Shown here piece by piece: positions 1 to 8,436 of a stretch of DNA of 64,000 bases. The stretch's first letter is position 1; each line of letters starts with the position of its first letter. A model generated the notes under the pieces. That model worked only from the letters and a program-made list of their open reading frames with translations, was not told the origin of the DNA and ran no database searches. The translations under genes were made by a program, and so were the position numbers. This stretch comes from JAMIFV01 sp035906055 (GTDB lineage: Bacteria; Pseudomonadota; Alphaproteobacteria; Rickettsiales; JABCZZ01): assembly GCA_035906055.1 (NCBI GenBank), contig JAMIFV010000005.1, forward strand, positions 39,664 to 103,663, written 5' to 3'.

Positions 1-1
1 G

Positions 2-382
2 ATCACCAGCGACGACAAGGACGCGGAATCTTCATTGCCGGGCGCTGAGTGGTTCAATGCCAGCGTGTTCCCGCATGCCGTGTTCGAGGCGAAGTCCTTT
101 ACCCATGTGGAAGATGAGAAATACCGTGCGGAAGGCACACTGACCATCGGTGAAAAGAAGAACAATGTAGTGCTGCCGTTCTCGGTGCATTTCTATCAGG
201 ATACGGAAGCAAGCGCCCCTGTGCGTTATGCGCAGATGGCGGCGGAAACCGTGATCAAGCGCTCTGAATTCGGCCTTGGCAAAGGCGAGTGGAGCAAAGC
301 CGACCTCGTGCTGGATGATGTGAAAGTGACTATCAACATCAAGGCCAAGGAAGCGGCACAGCCTAAAACGGTTACTCCCTGA
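2..382 (+). CDS. YceI-family periplasmic protein (5' end outside window)
   Basis: The reading frame is open from the first bases and lacks its start. The visible 126 residues look like the C-terminal half of a YceI domain: PGAEWFN, FEAKSFTHV and the AEGTLTIGEKKNNVVLPF strand match the lipocalin-like YceI barrel, including the tail strand ending in VTINIKAKEA. YceI proteins are exported, bind isoprenoid-type lipids or quinones, and are often linked to base or stress responses; the exact role here is unknown. The stop codon overlaps the next start (TGATG), so it is translationally coupled to the LolC/E gene. Family assignment is by motif reading only. Confidence 0.72.
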   Translation: MTSDDKDAESSLPGAEWFNASVFPHAVFEAKSFTHVEDEKYRAEGTLTIGEKKNNVVLPFSVHFYQDTEASAPVRYAQMAAETVIKRSEFGLGKGEWSKADLVLDDVKVTINIKAKEAAQPKTVTP

Positions 383-1638
383 TGTTCTCACCGCTTGAAC
401 GCCTGATGGCATGGCGCTACCTGCGGGCAAGGAAGGCCGAGGGGTTTCTTTCGCTTATCACGGCATTCTCACTGCTTGGCATTGCGCTGGGCGTGGCGGC
501 GCTGATTGTCATCACCTCGGTGATGAACGGCGTGAAGACCGAGATGCTCAGGCATTTCATCGGCTGGAGCGGGCATGTAAGCGTGTATGGCATGGGTGCG
601 CCGATCGACCAGTATGATACGCTTGCGCAACGTATAAGGACGCAGAACGGCGTGATAAGCGCACATCCGCTGGTGGAAGGGCAGGTGATGGCCGCCGCCA
701 ACGGCCATAACAGCGGCGCGCAGGTGATGGCGCTGCGCTATGACGACCTGATGCAGAAGCAGCATATCAAAGACAAGATCACCGCAGGCAGCCTTGAAGA
801 TTTCGAGTCCGGCGAAGGCATCATCATCGGCCAGCGCATGGCGGAGAATTTCGGCCTGCAGGTGGGGGATTCATTGACGCTGATTTCGCCGGAAGGCCGC
901 CAGACACTGGCGGGCATGATTCCGCGCCTGAAGTCTTATCCCGTCGTGGCCATTTTCAAGCTGGGCATGCATGCGTTCGACGCGGGCATGATCATCATGC
1001 CGTTTGCCGAAGCGCAGATCTATTTCAAGCTCAGTGATGGTGGGCAGGACAAGGTGACCGGCATCGAGGTGAATGTGGATAAGCCCTACGAAGCACGCGC
1101 AATTGCTGAAAAACTGGCAAGCGGGCTTGGTGGCCAGTATCGCCTCTATGACTGGCAGCAGAGCAACCGCACCGTATTCGAGGCGCTCACGATACAGCGC
1201 AACGTGATGTTCATCATCCTCACGCTTATCATCGTGGTGGCGGCGTTCAATATCATCTCCAGCCTCATCATGCTGGTGAAGGACAAAGGGCGCGATATCG
1301 CCATTCTTCGCACGATGGGCGCGTCGCGCGCCAGCGTCACGCGTATCTTCATCAGCTGCGGCATGATCATCGGTGTGCTGGGCACGTTCATCGGGCTGGC
1401 GCTGGGGCTTTTGCTGGCGGTGAATGTGGACAATATCCGCATATGGCTTGAAAAAGCGTCCGGCGGTAAAATACTTGCAGAACAGCTTTACTTCCTCTCC
1501 ACACTGCCTGCCGAGGTGGATATGGTGCAGGTGGCTGCGGTCACGGCCATGTCGCTCACGCTTTCTTTCCTTGCTACGCTTTACCCGGCACGCCGTGCGG
1601 CGCGCCTCGATCCGGCGGAGGCCTTGAGATATGAGTGA
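382..1638 (+). CDS. lolC: Lipoprotein-releasing ABC transporter permease (LolC/LolE family)
   Basis: This inner-membrane permease extracts mature lipoproteins from the cytoplasmic membrane and hands them to LolA, powered by LolD. The 418-residue length is usual for the family. An N-terminal cytoplasmic segment (LERLMAWRYLRARKAEGF) is followed by a first membrane helix (about residues 25-50), a large periplasmic domain, and three C-terminal helices (about 270-300, 315-350, 375-400). The FtsX-like end LYPARRAARLDPAEALRYE is characteristic. Many alphaproteobacteria have one LolC/E-type protein acting as a homodimer, so the symbol could equally be lolE. lolD lies downstream on the same strand but about 290 bp of repeats separate them. 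Confidence 0.93.
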   Translation: MFSPLERLMAWRYLRARKAEGFLSLITAFSLLGIALGVAALIVITSVMNGVKTEMLRHFIGWSGHVSVYGMGAPIDQYDTLAQRIRTQNGVISAHPLVEGQVMAAANGHNSGAQVMALRYDDLMQKQHIKDKITAGSLEDFESGEGIIIGQRMAENFGLQVGDSLTLISPEGRQTLAGMIPRLKSYPVVAIFKLGMHAFDAGMIIMPFAEAQIYFKLSDGGQDKVTGIEVNVDKPYEARAIAEKLASGLGGQYRLYDWQQSNRTVFEALTIQRNVMFIILTLIIVVAAFNIISSLIMLVKDKGRDIAILRTMGASRASVTRIFISCGMIIGVLGTFIGLALGLLLAVNVDNIRIWLEKASGGKILAEQLYFLSTLPAEVDMVQVAAVTAMSLTLSFLATLYPARRAARLDPAEALRYE

Positions 1639-1640
1639 TT

Positions 1641-1800
1641 TATTATGTGGGGGGCACGCTGCCCCCATTTACGCTCCGCGTAAATTCCCCTGCGGGGTCG
1701 TCGCTTCGCTCCTCCATGCATGCGGCTTCATTGTTGCCAATTGGGGAAACGCTTTCCTCAATTTTGCTCTACGGGTGCGTCGTGAAGAACGCCTCCGTGC
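1641..1800. repeat. Palindromic repeat B, copy 1 (lolC-lolD spacer)
   Basis: The spacer starts with a GGGGGGCACGCTGCCCCC hairpin, then CGTAAATT and CCCCTGCGGGGTCGTCG, followed by CTCCTCCATGCATGCGG. The same succession (G-run hairpin, AAATT, CCCCGCGGGG, GTCGTC, CCTCCATGC) recurs at 5516-5700, 6585-6785 and 61600-61795, and a half copy lies inside mutY. The units are arranged as inverted arms. No coding potential is apparent. It is a genome-specific extragenic palindrome family. Confidence 0.7.
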
Positions 1801-1826
1801 ACACGGCATTGCTCTGGAACAGAAAT

Positions 1827-1919
1827 TGTCATTCCCGCGCAGGCGGGAATCCATCTTTATTAAGATAGTCGTGCCGCAGGCGCTGCGATGGATCCCGGCC
1901 TTCGCCGGGATGACGGGAA
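1827..1919. repeat. Extragenic palindrome (GTCATTCCCG type)
   Basis: Inverted arms TTCCCGCGCAGGCGGGAATC and ATCCCGGCCTTCGCCGGGAT lie about 40 bp apart and bring in flanking GTCAT...ATGAC ends. This is the common GTCATTCC..GGAATGAC type of bacterial interspersed palindrome. It ends immediately upstream of the lolD start and could form a hairpin in the lolC-lolD message. Confidence 0.7.
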
Positions 1920-1928
1920 GAGGCAGGC

Positions 1929-2600
1929 ATGGCTGATATTGTACTTGAGCTGAAGAATGTAACACGCACGTTCACACAAGGTGGTGAGCAGGTGGAAGTG
2001 CTGCGCGGGGTGGACCTCACTATCCGGCGCGGTGAAGTGGTGGCGCTTGTGGGTGAGTCAGGCTCCGGCAAGAGCACGCTGCTGCAGATAGCGGGACTCC
2101 TTGATACCCCGACAGGCGGGCATATCTTCATCAACGGCATGAACGCCTCGCGCGCCAGCGACGCGGAACGCACGGCACTGCGCCAGAAGCATCTGGGATT
2201 TGTATACCAGTTCCATCACCTGTTGCCGGAATTTTCAGCCTGCGAGAATATCGCTATTTCCCTGATGATCGGCGGGCAGCCTTATGGACGCGCTACCGAA
2301 AAAGCCAGGACGATGCTGGCGCAACTGGGCTTGAAAGAACGCGCTGGGCACCGGCCTGCCGCACTCTCAGGCGGTGAGCAGCAGCGCGTAGCCATTTTAC
2401 GTGCGCTGGCAGGCAACCCGTCACTCATACTTGCCGACGAGCCTACCGGGAATCTTGATCCCGGCACGTCGGAAACCGTGTTTGGCATATTCATGGACAT
2501 GGCGCGCTCACAGGGGCTTTCCGCGCTTGTTGCAACGCACAATCTTGAGCTTGCACACCGTATGGATCGCGTGGTGACGCTGCAAAAAGGAAAAGTTTAG
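1929..2600 (+). CDS. lolD: Lipoprotein-releasing ABC transporter ATP-binding protein LolD
   Basis: This is the cytoplasmic ATPase of the Lol transporter, pairing with the permease encoded upstream to release outer-membrane lipoproteins. At 223 residues it has a complete ABC set: Walker A GESGSGKST (about residues 41-49), the Q-loop in FVYQFHHLLPEF, the signature LSGGEQQRVAI, Walker B LILADEPTGNLD, and a switch histidine in VATHN. The VYQFHHLLPEFSACEN stretch is typical of LolD/MacB-type ATPases. It follows a repeat-filled gap, so co-transcription with lolC is likely but not certain. A MITE-like element begins 25 bp after the stop. Confidence 0.95.
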   Translation: MADIVLELKNVTRTFTQGGEQVEVLRGVDLTIRRGEVVALVGESGSGKSTLLQIAGLLDTPTGGHIFINGMNASRASDAERTALRQKHLGFVYQFHHLLPEFSACENIAISLMIGGQPYGRATEKARTMLAQLGLKERAGHRPAALSGGEQQRVAILRALAGNPSLILADEPTGNLDPGTSETVFGIFMDMARSQGLSALVATHNLELAHRMDRVVTLQKGKV

Positions 2601-2624
2601 AGCGTTTTCGCTTTAATTGTTCGC

Positions 2625-2848
2625 TAGGGTCAGGACTCATGACTTCCCTCTCCTGCAAAGCGGGAGAGGGTTGCGCAGGCTTTGCTGCGCAGCAGCTTAG
2701 CCGAAGCTGGGTGAGGGTGAATGTAAACGCGCCCCCTCACCTCGGTTTGCCTAAGGGCTTAGCTAAAGCAGCTAAACCCAAGGCAAACGCGTCCTCTCCC
2801 TCAAGGGGAGAAGAAAAGTAAGCAAGAGTGTAATGAGTCCTGAGCCTA
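2625..2848. repeat. MITE-like element, copy 1 (224 bp, TIRs)
   Basis: The element is bounded by 16-bp inverted repeats with one mismatch, TAGGGTCAGGACTCAT and ATGAGTCCTGAGCCTA, each ending in TA. The interior is non-coding and strongly self-complementary: CTCTCCTGC/GCGGGAGAGG, CTGCGCAGCAG, and a TTTGCCT...AGGCAAA palindrome. Two further copies (26155-26378, also 224 bp; 56689-56913, 225 bp) lie in the opposite orientation. The right-hand TA is part of the TAG stop codon of nadC. TA ends are what an IS630/Tc1-type transposase would leave. Confidence 0.85.
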
Positions 2849-3688
2849 ATCAATTACCACATCCAGCCCGATATCCACATTGGGGGCGGAGTGGGTGAGG
2901 CGGCCAACCGAGATATAATCCACGCCGGTTTCCGCGATGGCGCGCACAGTCTCAAGTGAAACGCCGCCGGAGGCTTCCAGCTTCGCTTTGCCTTTGGCAA
3001 GCTGCACGGCCTCGCGCATCTGCGCATGGTTCATGTTATCCAGCATGATGCGGGTCGCGCCTGCGCCGAGCGCTTCCTTCACCTGTTCCAGTGTGTCGCA
3101 TTCGATTTCCACCGGCAGTTGTTTGGTGTTGCCTGCAAAGGTCTTGGCAAGAACCTGCCTGATGCCGCCACAGAGCGCGATGTGATTATCCTTGATGAGG
3201 ATACCGTCATCCAGCCGCATGCGGTGATTCTGCGCGCCGCCCGCCTTCACGGCGAATTTATCCAGCATGCGCAGGCCGGGCATGGTCTTGCGTGTGTCGA
3301 GTATGATCGCGTCCGTGCCTCTCACTTCCTCCACATAACGCGCGGCCAGTGTGGCCACGGCGCTCATGCGTTGCAGCAGGTTAAGCGCGGTGCGCTCCGC
3401 CGTGAGCATGGCGCGCGCAGGGCCGCTCACTTCAATGAGCCTGTCGCCTTTGACAGCTTTAGCACCGTCTTTCACCAGCAGCTTGCAGTTAATGGCTTTA
3501 TTAACCGTAGCGAATACCTGTTTAACCACTTCGCCGCCACACATGATAACCGGTTCACGTGTAACGAAAACCAGCGTTGCGGTGGCATTTTCGGGCACCA
3601 GCAGGCTGGCGGTGGCGTCACCTGTGCCGATATCCTCGGCCAGCGCACCTGAAATAATCCGCTCTACTTCCTTGAAATCCAAATCCAT
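2846..3688 (-). CDS. nadC: Nicotinate-nucleotide pyrophosphorylase (carboxylating), NadC
   Basis: NadC converts quinolinate and PRPP to nicotinate mononucleotide, the third step of de novo NAD synthesis, in the cytoplasm. The 280 residues match the family. Landmarks are EDIGTGDATASLL near the N-terminus, RTALNLLQRMSAVATLAARY, the catalytic/PRPP region LDTRKTMPGLRMLDKFAVKAGG with HR in GAQNHRMRL, KDNHI, and the barrel end EASGGVSLETVRAIAETGVDYISVG. It is divergent from the SdhA-like gene with only 43 bp between them; nadA lies about 3 kb away. The stop codon overlaps the end of a MITE-like repeat. Confidence 0.96.
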   Translation of the reverse strand: MDLDFKEVERIISGALAEDIGTGDATASLLVPENATATLVFVTREPVIMCGGEVVKQVFATVNKAINCKLLVKDGAKAVKGDRLIEVSGPARAMLTAERTALNLLQRMSAVATLAARYVEEVRGTDAIILDTRKTMPGLRMLDKFAVKAGGAQNHRMRLDDGILIKDNHIALCGGIRQVLAKTFAGNTKQLPVEIECDTLEQVKEALGAGATRIMLDNMNHAQMREAVQLAKGKAKLEASGGVSLETVRAIAETGVDYISVGRLTHSAPNVDIGLDVVID

Positions 3689-3731
3689 AGGCTTATTCTA
3701 CCTTTCCCCGGGATTTTTAAAGCATTACGCA

Positions 3732-5513
3732 ATGACCGTCAAAGCCTATACGCCTGTGATACACAAATATGACGCTGCCATTATCGGCGCAGGCGGGGCT
3801 GGGCTGCGGGCGGCCCTGGCGGCGGCGGAAGGCGGCGTGCGCGTGGCGGTGATAACCAAGGTTCCGCCCACCCGCAGCCATACGGTGGCGGCGCAGGGGG
3901 GCATCAACGCGGCGCTGGGCAACCGTGGCCCTGACGACTGGCGCTGGCATATGTATGACACGGTGCGCGGGGCGGACTGGCTGGGCGATCAGGACGCCAT
4001 TGCCTATATGTGCAGGCATGCGCCCGCCGCCGTGCGCGAGCTGGAGCACATGGGCGTGGCGTTCACGCGGTCTGACGATGGCAGCATCTACCAGCGCGCG
4101 TATGGCGGGCAGGCTACCGATTTCGGCAAAGGCCCGCTGGCTTACCGCGCCTGTGCGGCAGCCGACCGCACGGGGCATGCGATACTTCACACGCTTTACC
4201 AGCAATGCCTGCGCGCGGGCGTGCAGTTCTTCGTGGAGCATATGGCGATCGACCTCATGTTCGACCGCGAAGGGGCTTGCGCGGGCGTGCTGACGCTACA
4301 GCCGGAAACGGGCGAACTGCATCTCTTCCGCGCGCACCACACGGTGCTGGCGACAGGCGGCTTCGGCCAGGTTTATGCGCAGACCACCGCATCCACTATC
4401 TGCACCGGCGACGGCAACGGCATGATCCTGCGTGCTGGCCTGCCGCTGCAGGATATGGAATTCATCCAGTTCCATCCCACCGGGCTTTACGGCACGGGCG
4501 TGCTGATAACCGAAGGCGCGCGCGGGGAAGGCGGCTTCCTTGTCAACGGCCTGGGCGAGCGTTTCATGGAACGTTATGCACCCAGTTACCTTGACCTTGC
4601 CTCGCGTGACGTTATCAGCCGCGCGATCGTGCAGGAGATACGCGAGGGAAGGGGCGCAGGCCCCAAGAAAGACCACGTGCTGCTGATGATGGGGCATCTG
4701 GGTAAAGACGTTATCGCACAGAAACTGCCGAGCATCGCGGCTATTGTGAAAACCTTCACCGGGCTGGATGTGAACCGCTCCGCCATTCCCGTACTGCCGT
4801 CAGTGCATTACACTATGGGCGGCATTCCCACGCGCGCCACTACGCAGGCGCTCAATGAGCGCGGTGAGGTTGTGTGCGGGCTGTATGCTATCGGCGAAAC
4901 GGCCTGCGGCTCGGTGCATGGCGCTAACCGCCTTGGCTGTAATTCGCTGCTCGATCTCATCGTATTTGGCAAAGCGGTGGGCGAACAGGTGGGGGCCGCA
5001 CAGAACGGCGCTTACGCCACGCTTGACCAGAACGTGCTCGACCGGTCGCTCCGGCATCTGGATGCGTTGCGCTACAGCAGGGGGCGCGATACGCCGCAGA
5101 GGATACGCAAGCAGATGCAGAATTCCATGCAGCATCATGCGGGCATCTTCCGCGACCTGCATACGCTGACCGGCGGTCTCACGGTGCTGGATGTGTTATG
5201 GCAGCAATACCGTCAATCGCTGAACGTACGCGAGCAGGGCCTCATATGGAATAACGACCTGCTGGAAGCGCTGGAGCTTGATAACCTCATGCGCCAGTCC
5301 ATAGCCGTCATAGCTTCCGCTTTGCACAGGCGAGAGAGCCGCGGCGCGCATTTCCGCATGGATCACCCTGAGCGTGATGACGAAAACTGGCTGAAGCACA
5401 CAGTGTTCATGATGGATGATACGGGCAAGTTCCGCCTTGCCGAGCGTGCGGTCTGCCTTGATTCGGGTGTTGAAGGTACGCCTGTATTTGCGCCGGAGAT
5501 GAGAAGGTATTAG
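3732..5513 (+). CDS. SdhA/NadB-superfamily flavoprotein (SdhA-like; possible L-aspartate oxidase substitute)
   Basis: This 593-residue flavoprotein of the succinate dehydrogenase/fumarate reductase family starts at ATG 3732; longer in-frame starts would run back into divergent nadC. It has the FAD dinucleotide motif GAGGAGLRAA, the histidine that carries covalent FAD in SdhA (His50 in RSHTVAAQGG), and the dicarboxylate-site residues His248, Thr260, Glu261, Arg292, His359 and Arg400. The C-terminal HPERDDENWLKHT is SdhA-like rather than NadB-like. No sdhB, sdhC or sdhD is adjacent. It sits between nadC and nadA, where nadB is expected, so it may supply iminoaspartate to NadA. That role is inference; it may also simply be a displaced or second SdhA. 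Confidence 0.82.
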   Translation: MTVKAYTPVIHKYDAAIIGAGGAGLRAALAAAEGGVRVAVITKVPPTRSHTVAAQGGINAALGNRGPDDWRWHMYDTVRGADWLGDQDAIAYMCRHAPAAVRELEHMGVAFTRSDDGSIYQRAYGGQATDFGKGPLAYRACAAADRTGHAILHTLYQQCLRAGVQFFVEHMAIDLMFDREGACAGVLTLQPETGELHLFRAHHTVLATGGFGQVYAQTTASTICTGDGNGMILRAGLPLQDMEFIQFHPTGLYGTGVLITEGARGEGGFLVNGLGERFMERYAPSYLDLASRDVISRAIVQEIREGRGAGPKKDHVLLMMGHLGKDVIAQKLPSIAAIVKTFTGLDVNRSAIPVLPSVHYTMGGIPTRATTQALNERGEVVCGLYAIGETACGSVHGANRLGCNSLLDLIVFGKAVGEQVGAAQNGAYATLDQNVLDRSLRHLDALRYSRGRDTPQRIRKQMQNSMQHHAGIFRDLHTLTGGLTVLDVLWQQYRQSLNVREQGLIWNNDLLEALELDNLMRQSIAVIASALHRRESRGAHFRMDHPERDDENWLKHTVFMMDDTGKFRLAERAVCLDSGVEGTPVFAPEMRRY

Positions 5514-5515
5514 TT

Positions 5516-5700
5516 TATAGGGGGAAACGCTTCCCCCAATTTTACTCCGCAAAATTTCCCCCGCGGGGTCGTCACGAAGAGTTCCTCCATGCCTATTGCA
5601 AAGCACTGGAATAGACATCGGTGCAGTATGCGTGGAGGAGTTTTGCACGACGACCTCTTTAGAGGGGGAGCGGTAGCGGGGGCGGGACGCCCCCCAAAAT
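5516..5700. repeat. Palindromic repeat B, copy 2
   Basis: A complete inverted pair fills the gap: GGGGGAAACGCTTCCCCC, AAATTTCCCCCGCGGGGTCG and GTTCCTCCATGC on the left, then ATGCGTGGAGGAG, ACGACGACCTC and GGGGGCGGGACGCCCCCC on the right. The left and right halves are imperfect reverse complements, so the unit can fold into a long cruciform or RNA hairpin. No gene is visible. Confidence 0.7.
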
Positions 5701-5704
5701 AAAA

Positions 5705-6163
5705 CTAACGGGCAGGACTCAACGAAGCAGGGAATGCGGCAGAGCTGTTGCGTTGCTGTTCTTTCGGTACGTCATCAAGCGTATAGACGCTGTCAGGCGT
5801 AGGGGTTGGGTTCATGCCCAGCGGGCGTTTGTCGATGAAGCGGTAAGAGGCGTTGGGGTTGGACTCGGCGATATCGGCAGCGGTGCGCGGTTTGCGTGGG
5901 GCAGTGGCCGCAGGCGTTGCCTGCTGTGTGTAAGTTTCCGCCAAGGAAAGACCCGCCTTGTTCTGTGGCTTTGGCAGCACCCTCAGGCTTCTCAGTGGCT
6001 GCACGCCCGGCACCGGTGGTGATATGCGGTTGGTGCGGCTGCCGTCATGCACATAGTCTGCGGTAGCATTCGCATCAATGATAACAGGCGCGTTCGTGTT
6101 GGCCGCCAGTGCGCAACCGGCAGCAAGCGTGATAGCGCAGACGGGTATAATTACTTTTTTCAT
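5705..6163 (-). CDS. Hypothetical exported lipoprotein
   Basis: A 152-residue protein with a short signal sequence MKKVIIPVCAITLAAGCALA; LAAGC fits a lipobox, predicting a lipid-modified cysteine at residue 17. The rest is hydrophilic and rich in Pro, Thr, Ala and Asn (TPAATAPRKPRTAADIAE, PTPTPDSVYTLDDVP), which suggests an extended, poorly ordered periplasmic tail. I recognise no domain. The start chosen is the ATG at 6163, which gives the signal peptide; the frame continues upstream without a better start. It stands alone between a palindromic repeat and a terminator. Confidence 0.6.
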   Translation of the reverse strand: MKKVIIPVCAITLAAGCALAANTNAPVIIDANATADYVHDGSRTNRISPPVPGVQPLRSLRVLPKPQNKAGLSLAETYTQQATPAATAPRKPRTAADIAESNPNASYRFIDKRPLGMNPTPTPDSVYTLDDVPKEQQRNSSAAFPASLSPAR

Positions 6164-6200
6164 AACGGTGCCAGCGTAGCGGCAATCTGTCATGTTGCAA

Positions 6201-6232
6201 AAGAAAAAGGCGGAACCTTGCGATCCCGCCTT
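6201..6232 (-). terminator. Intrinsic terminator (minus strand)
   Basis: On the minus strand AAGGCGG and CCGCCTT form a stem with a 12-nt loop, followed directly by TTTCTTTT. It sits 38 bp beyond the stop of the small exported-protein gene at 6270-6467 and would end that transcript before the next gene. Confidence 0.7.
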
Positions 6233-6269
6233 CATTTTTAGCCTAGGTACAACAAGAGAGACTTAGCGC

Positions 6270-6467
6270 TTACTTGTGTTCTTCTTTCTTATGTTCTTCG
6301 GTCTTGTGCTCTTCCTTCTTCACTTCGCCAGTGGCGGGATTGGCTTCAGTGGTGGTTTCGGTCTTTACTACTTCTTTGGTGGTTTCGGTTTTGGCTTCTT
6401 CGGTAGCCTGAGCGCCGAAAGCAGCGAGAGCGAGCAGGGAGGTAGCAGCGAGCAAAGTCTTTTTCAT
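6270..6467 (-). CDS. Small exported Lys/Glu/Thr-rich protein
   Basis: A 65-residue protein with a clear signal peptide (MKKTLLAATSLLALAAFGAQA, cleavage after AQA) and a mature part of about 44 residues that is almost entirely Glu, Lys, Thr and His: repeated KTETT and EEHK units. It is low in complexity and charged. A GGAG ribosome site lies 7 bases before the ATG at 6467, which decides this start over longer upstream ones. An intrinsic terminator follows the stop. Similar short, charged, secreted proteins occur in alphaproteobacteria without assigned function. Confidence 0.65.
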   Translation of the reverse strand: MKKTLLAATSLLALAAFGAQATEEAKTETTKEVVKTETTTEANPATGEVKKEEHKTEEHKKEEHK

Positions 6468-6584
6468 AAGAAAAACTCCAGTGTGATTCAGGTTTGTCAG
6501 ACCGCTACGTACTTCGTAGTCCGCAACGTCTGGTGAGGTAAGACTATGCCGCTTCCGCATGGATTTCAAATTACATATTTGTAA

Positions 6585-6785
6585 TGGGGACTAGCCATCC
6601 CCATTTGCGCTCTGCGCAAATTCCCCTGCGTAAATCCCGTAAGCGTACTGGAACGGTGCCGTAGTGATGGAGGAGTGCTTCACGACGACCCCGCTGGGAT
6701 GAATTCGCGGAGCGAAGAAGGGGAAGCGTTTCCCTTAATTAAAAGAGGTGCCGGAGGCAAGAGGGGAAAGCGTTTCCCCTAATTA
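6585..6785. repeat. Palindromic repeat B, copy 3
   Basis: Half-units in both orientations: CCCCATTTGCGC...CAAATTCCCCTGCG on the left; GATGGAGGAGTGCTTCACGA, CGACCCCGC, AATTCGCGGAGCGAAGAAG and GGGGAAGCGTTTCCC on the right, with a second GGGGAAAGCGTTTCCCC hairpin just before the nadA stop. This accounts for the whole spacer; no gene is seen in it. Confidence 0.65.
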
Positions 6786-6788
6786 TAA

Positions 6789-7766
6789 TTAATCCTTCGC
6801 AGCGGTAGCAGCCACGGGAATGGATTTGGACATTTCCAGCATCCTCTGCAACGGTTTACGCGCAGCGTCCATTAATGACGCAGGCAATACCAGTTCCGGG
6901 CTGCCGCTCTTCATGCAGGCGAGCAGTTTTTCCATCGTGTTGAGTTTCATGTACTGGCAGTTATTGCACGACACACATGCGCCGCCGATGATGCCCGGCG
7001 CTTCGATGAATGTGCTGCCCGGAGATTTCGCGCGCATCTGGTGGATGATGCCCGGTTCCGTGAGCACGATGAATTCCTTGCCTGGATTATCCACCGTGTA
7101 TTTGAGCAGCGACGAGGTGGAACCGATATGGTGTGCGTATTTCAGGATATCGCCGGGGCATTCAGGGTGTGCGATGATGATGGCGTCCGGGTGGCGCGTG
7201 CGCAGTTTCACCAGTTCCTGCTCGCTGAAGCGCTCATGCACCATGCAGGAGCCGTTCCACAGCACCATGTCGCGCCCGGTCTTTTTGGAAAGGTAGGAGC
7301 CGAGATATTTATCCGGCGCGAAAATAATCTTTTGTGATTCAGGTATCTGGCGGATGATGGATTCCGCATTGGTGGAGGTGACGATGACATCGGAAAGCGC
7401 CTTCACCTCTGCCGAGCAGTTGATGTAGGTGACGACCATGTGATCGGGGTGCTGCGCCTTGAATGCGGCAAACTCTTTTGGCGGGCAGGAGTCTTCCAGC
7501 GAGCAGCCCGCTTTCAGGTCAGGCAGGATGACTTTTTTGCCGGGGTTGAGTACCTTTGCGCCCTCGGCCATGAACTTCACGCCGCAGAACACGATCACGT
7601 CTGCAGTGGTGGCGGCTGCCTTGCGCGCGAGGTCGAGCGAGTCGCCTACGAAGTCGGCGATGTCCTGAATGTCGTCTTCCTGATAATAATGCGCGAGGAT
7701 GACCGCGTTCATTTCCTTGCGCAGTTTCTTGATCTCGGTTTCGGTGACTTGAGCGGGGTTGAGCAT
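6789..7766 (-). CDS. nadA: Quinolinate synthase NadA
   Basis: NadA condenses iminoaspartate with dihydroxyacetone phosphate to quinolinate using a [4Fe-4S] cluster. The 325 residues include VILAHYYQEDDIQDIADFVGDS, DLKAGCSLEDSC, TYINCSAEVKALSD, FAPDKYLGSYL, NGSCMVHERF, the HPECP motif, and the C-terminal GACVSCNNCQYMKLNTMEKL. Cluster cysteines are supplied by GCSLEDSC, HPECP and CNNC-type segments. It is the last gene of a minus-strand run that begins with thiC: the DUF2459 gene stops 3 bp before this start. Neighbours nadC and the SdhA-like gene complete a de novo NAD block. Confidence 0.96.
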   Translation of the reverse strand: MLNPAQVTETEIKKLRKEMNAVILAHYYQEDDIQDIADFVGDSLDLARKAAATTADVIVFCGVKFMAEGAKVLNPGKKVILPDLKAGCSLEDSCPPKEFAAFKAQHPDHMVVTYINCSAEVKALSDVIVTSTNAESIIRQIPESQKIIFAPDKYLGSYLSKKTGRDMVLWNGSCMVHERFSEQELVKLRTRHPDAIIIAHPECPGDILKYAHHIGSTSSLLKYTVDNPGKEFIVLTEPGIIHQMRAKSPGSTFIEAPGIIGGACVSCNNCQYMKLNTMEKLLACMKSGSPELVLPASLMDAARKPLQRMLEMSKSIPVAATAAKD

Positions 7767-7769
7767 TGT

Positions 7770-8429
7770 TTACTGTTCCTGCGGTGTCTGGGATCCTAGG
7801 TAATCCATAATACTGCCGGCGGTGAGCTTGAACGGGGTGGAAATGTCATACCCTGCGCTCTTTAAGCCCCGCGCCGTCCACTTATTACAGGTGTTTACCA
7901 CCGAATAGCTACCATTTCCTTCATAAAACTGGCTGTCGCCGTAAAGCCCGGCCTGAAGGGGGATGACCCCGCCTTCGCTGTTACGTGCAAAACTTACATT
8001 AAGAAAGCGTATTAAATCATTGAATTCATTATTGGATAAATGCAACTCCACCACCTTGCTGCCGGAAAAATACTCATAAGGGGAATCCGGTACGGAAACC
8101 ACATGCACCACCGACCTGCTCGACCAGAACATAGCGCGTAGCGTCAGCCCCGTGGTTATCTCATGCGACTGGTAGAAGCCCTTATCACCCCAGCCGATCT
8201 CGTAGTAGAGCGTGCGGGCGGTGAAGCGCTCTTTCAGGAAAGGCAGCGCTTCGTTAAGCCTCTGTGCGCCAATGATGAATCCGGTATGCCAGCCATGGCT
8301 GTTCACATAGACAACGTTCTGGCGTACGGGTGCGGTTTCCTGCACATGATTGATAGCGTGCGGCGCAAGGTCGCATGCGGTGGTGCCGCATAACACAAGC
8401 AAAACGACAAACGCCCGTAGGTTTTTCAT
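7770..8429 (-). CDS. DUF2459 family (TIGR02117-type) exported protein
   Basis: A 219-residue protein with a hydrophobic N-terminus, MKNLRAFVVLLVLCGTTAC, that may be a lipoprotein signal. Family features seen are YVNSHGWHTGFIIGAQRL, YYEIGWGDKGFYQ, a long central segment, and VVNTCNKWTARGLKSAGYDI near the end. Conserved His, Cys and Trp residues in these motifs suggest an enzyme, possibly with papain-like catalytic residues, but no activity is established. The ATG at 8429 was chosen because it gives the signal sequence and follows the MAPEG stop by 7 bp. It is in an operon with nadA. Confidence 0.75.
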   Translation of the reverse strand: MKNLRAFVVLLVLCGTTACDLAPHAINHVQETAPVRQNVVYVNSHGWHTGFIIGAQRLNEALPFLKERFTARTLYYEIGWGDKGFYQSHEITTGLTLRAMFWSSRSVVHVVSVPDSPYEYFSGSKVVELHLSNNEFNDLIRFLNVSFARNSEGGVIPLQAGLYGDSQFYEGNGSYSVVNTCNKWTARGLKSAGYDISTPFKLTAGSIMDYLGSQTPQEQ

Positions 8430-8436
8430 GAGCCGC

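Noticed and set aside
1631..1936. 101-codon ORF between lolC and lolD
   Set aside because: The sequence is made of two palindromic repeats; the reading frame is incidental.
3026..3652. Plus-strand ORF opposite nadC
   Set aside because: It is the antisense shadow of nadC; the nadC motifs are complete on the other strand.
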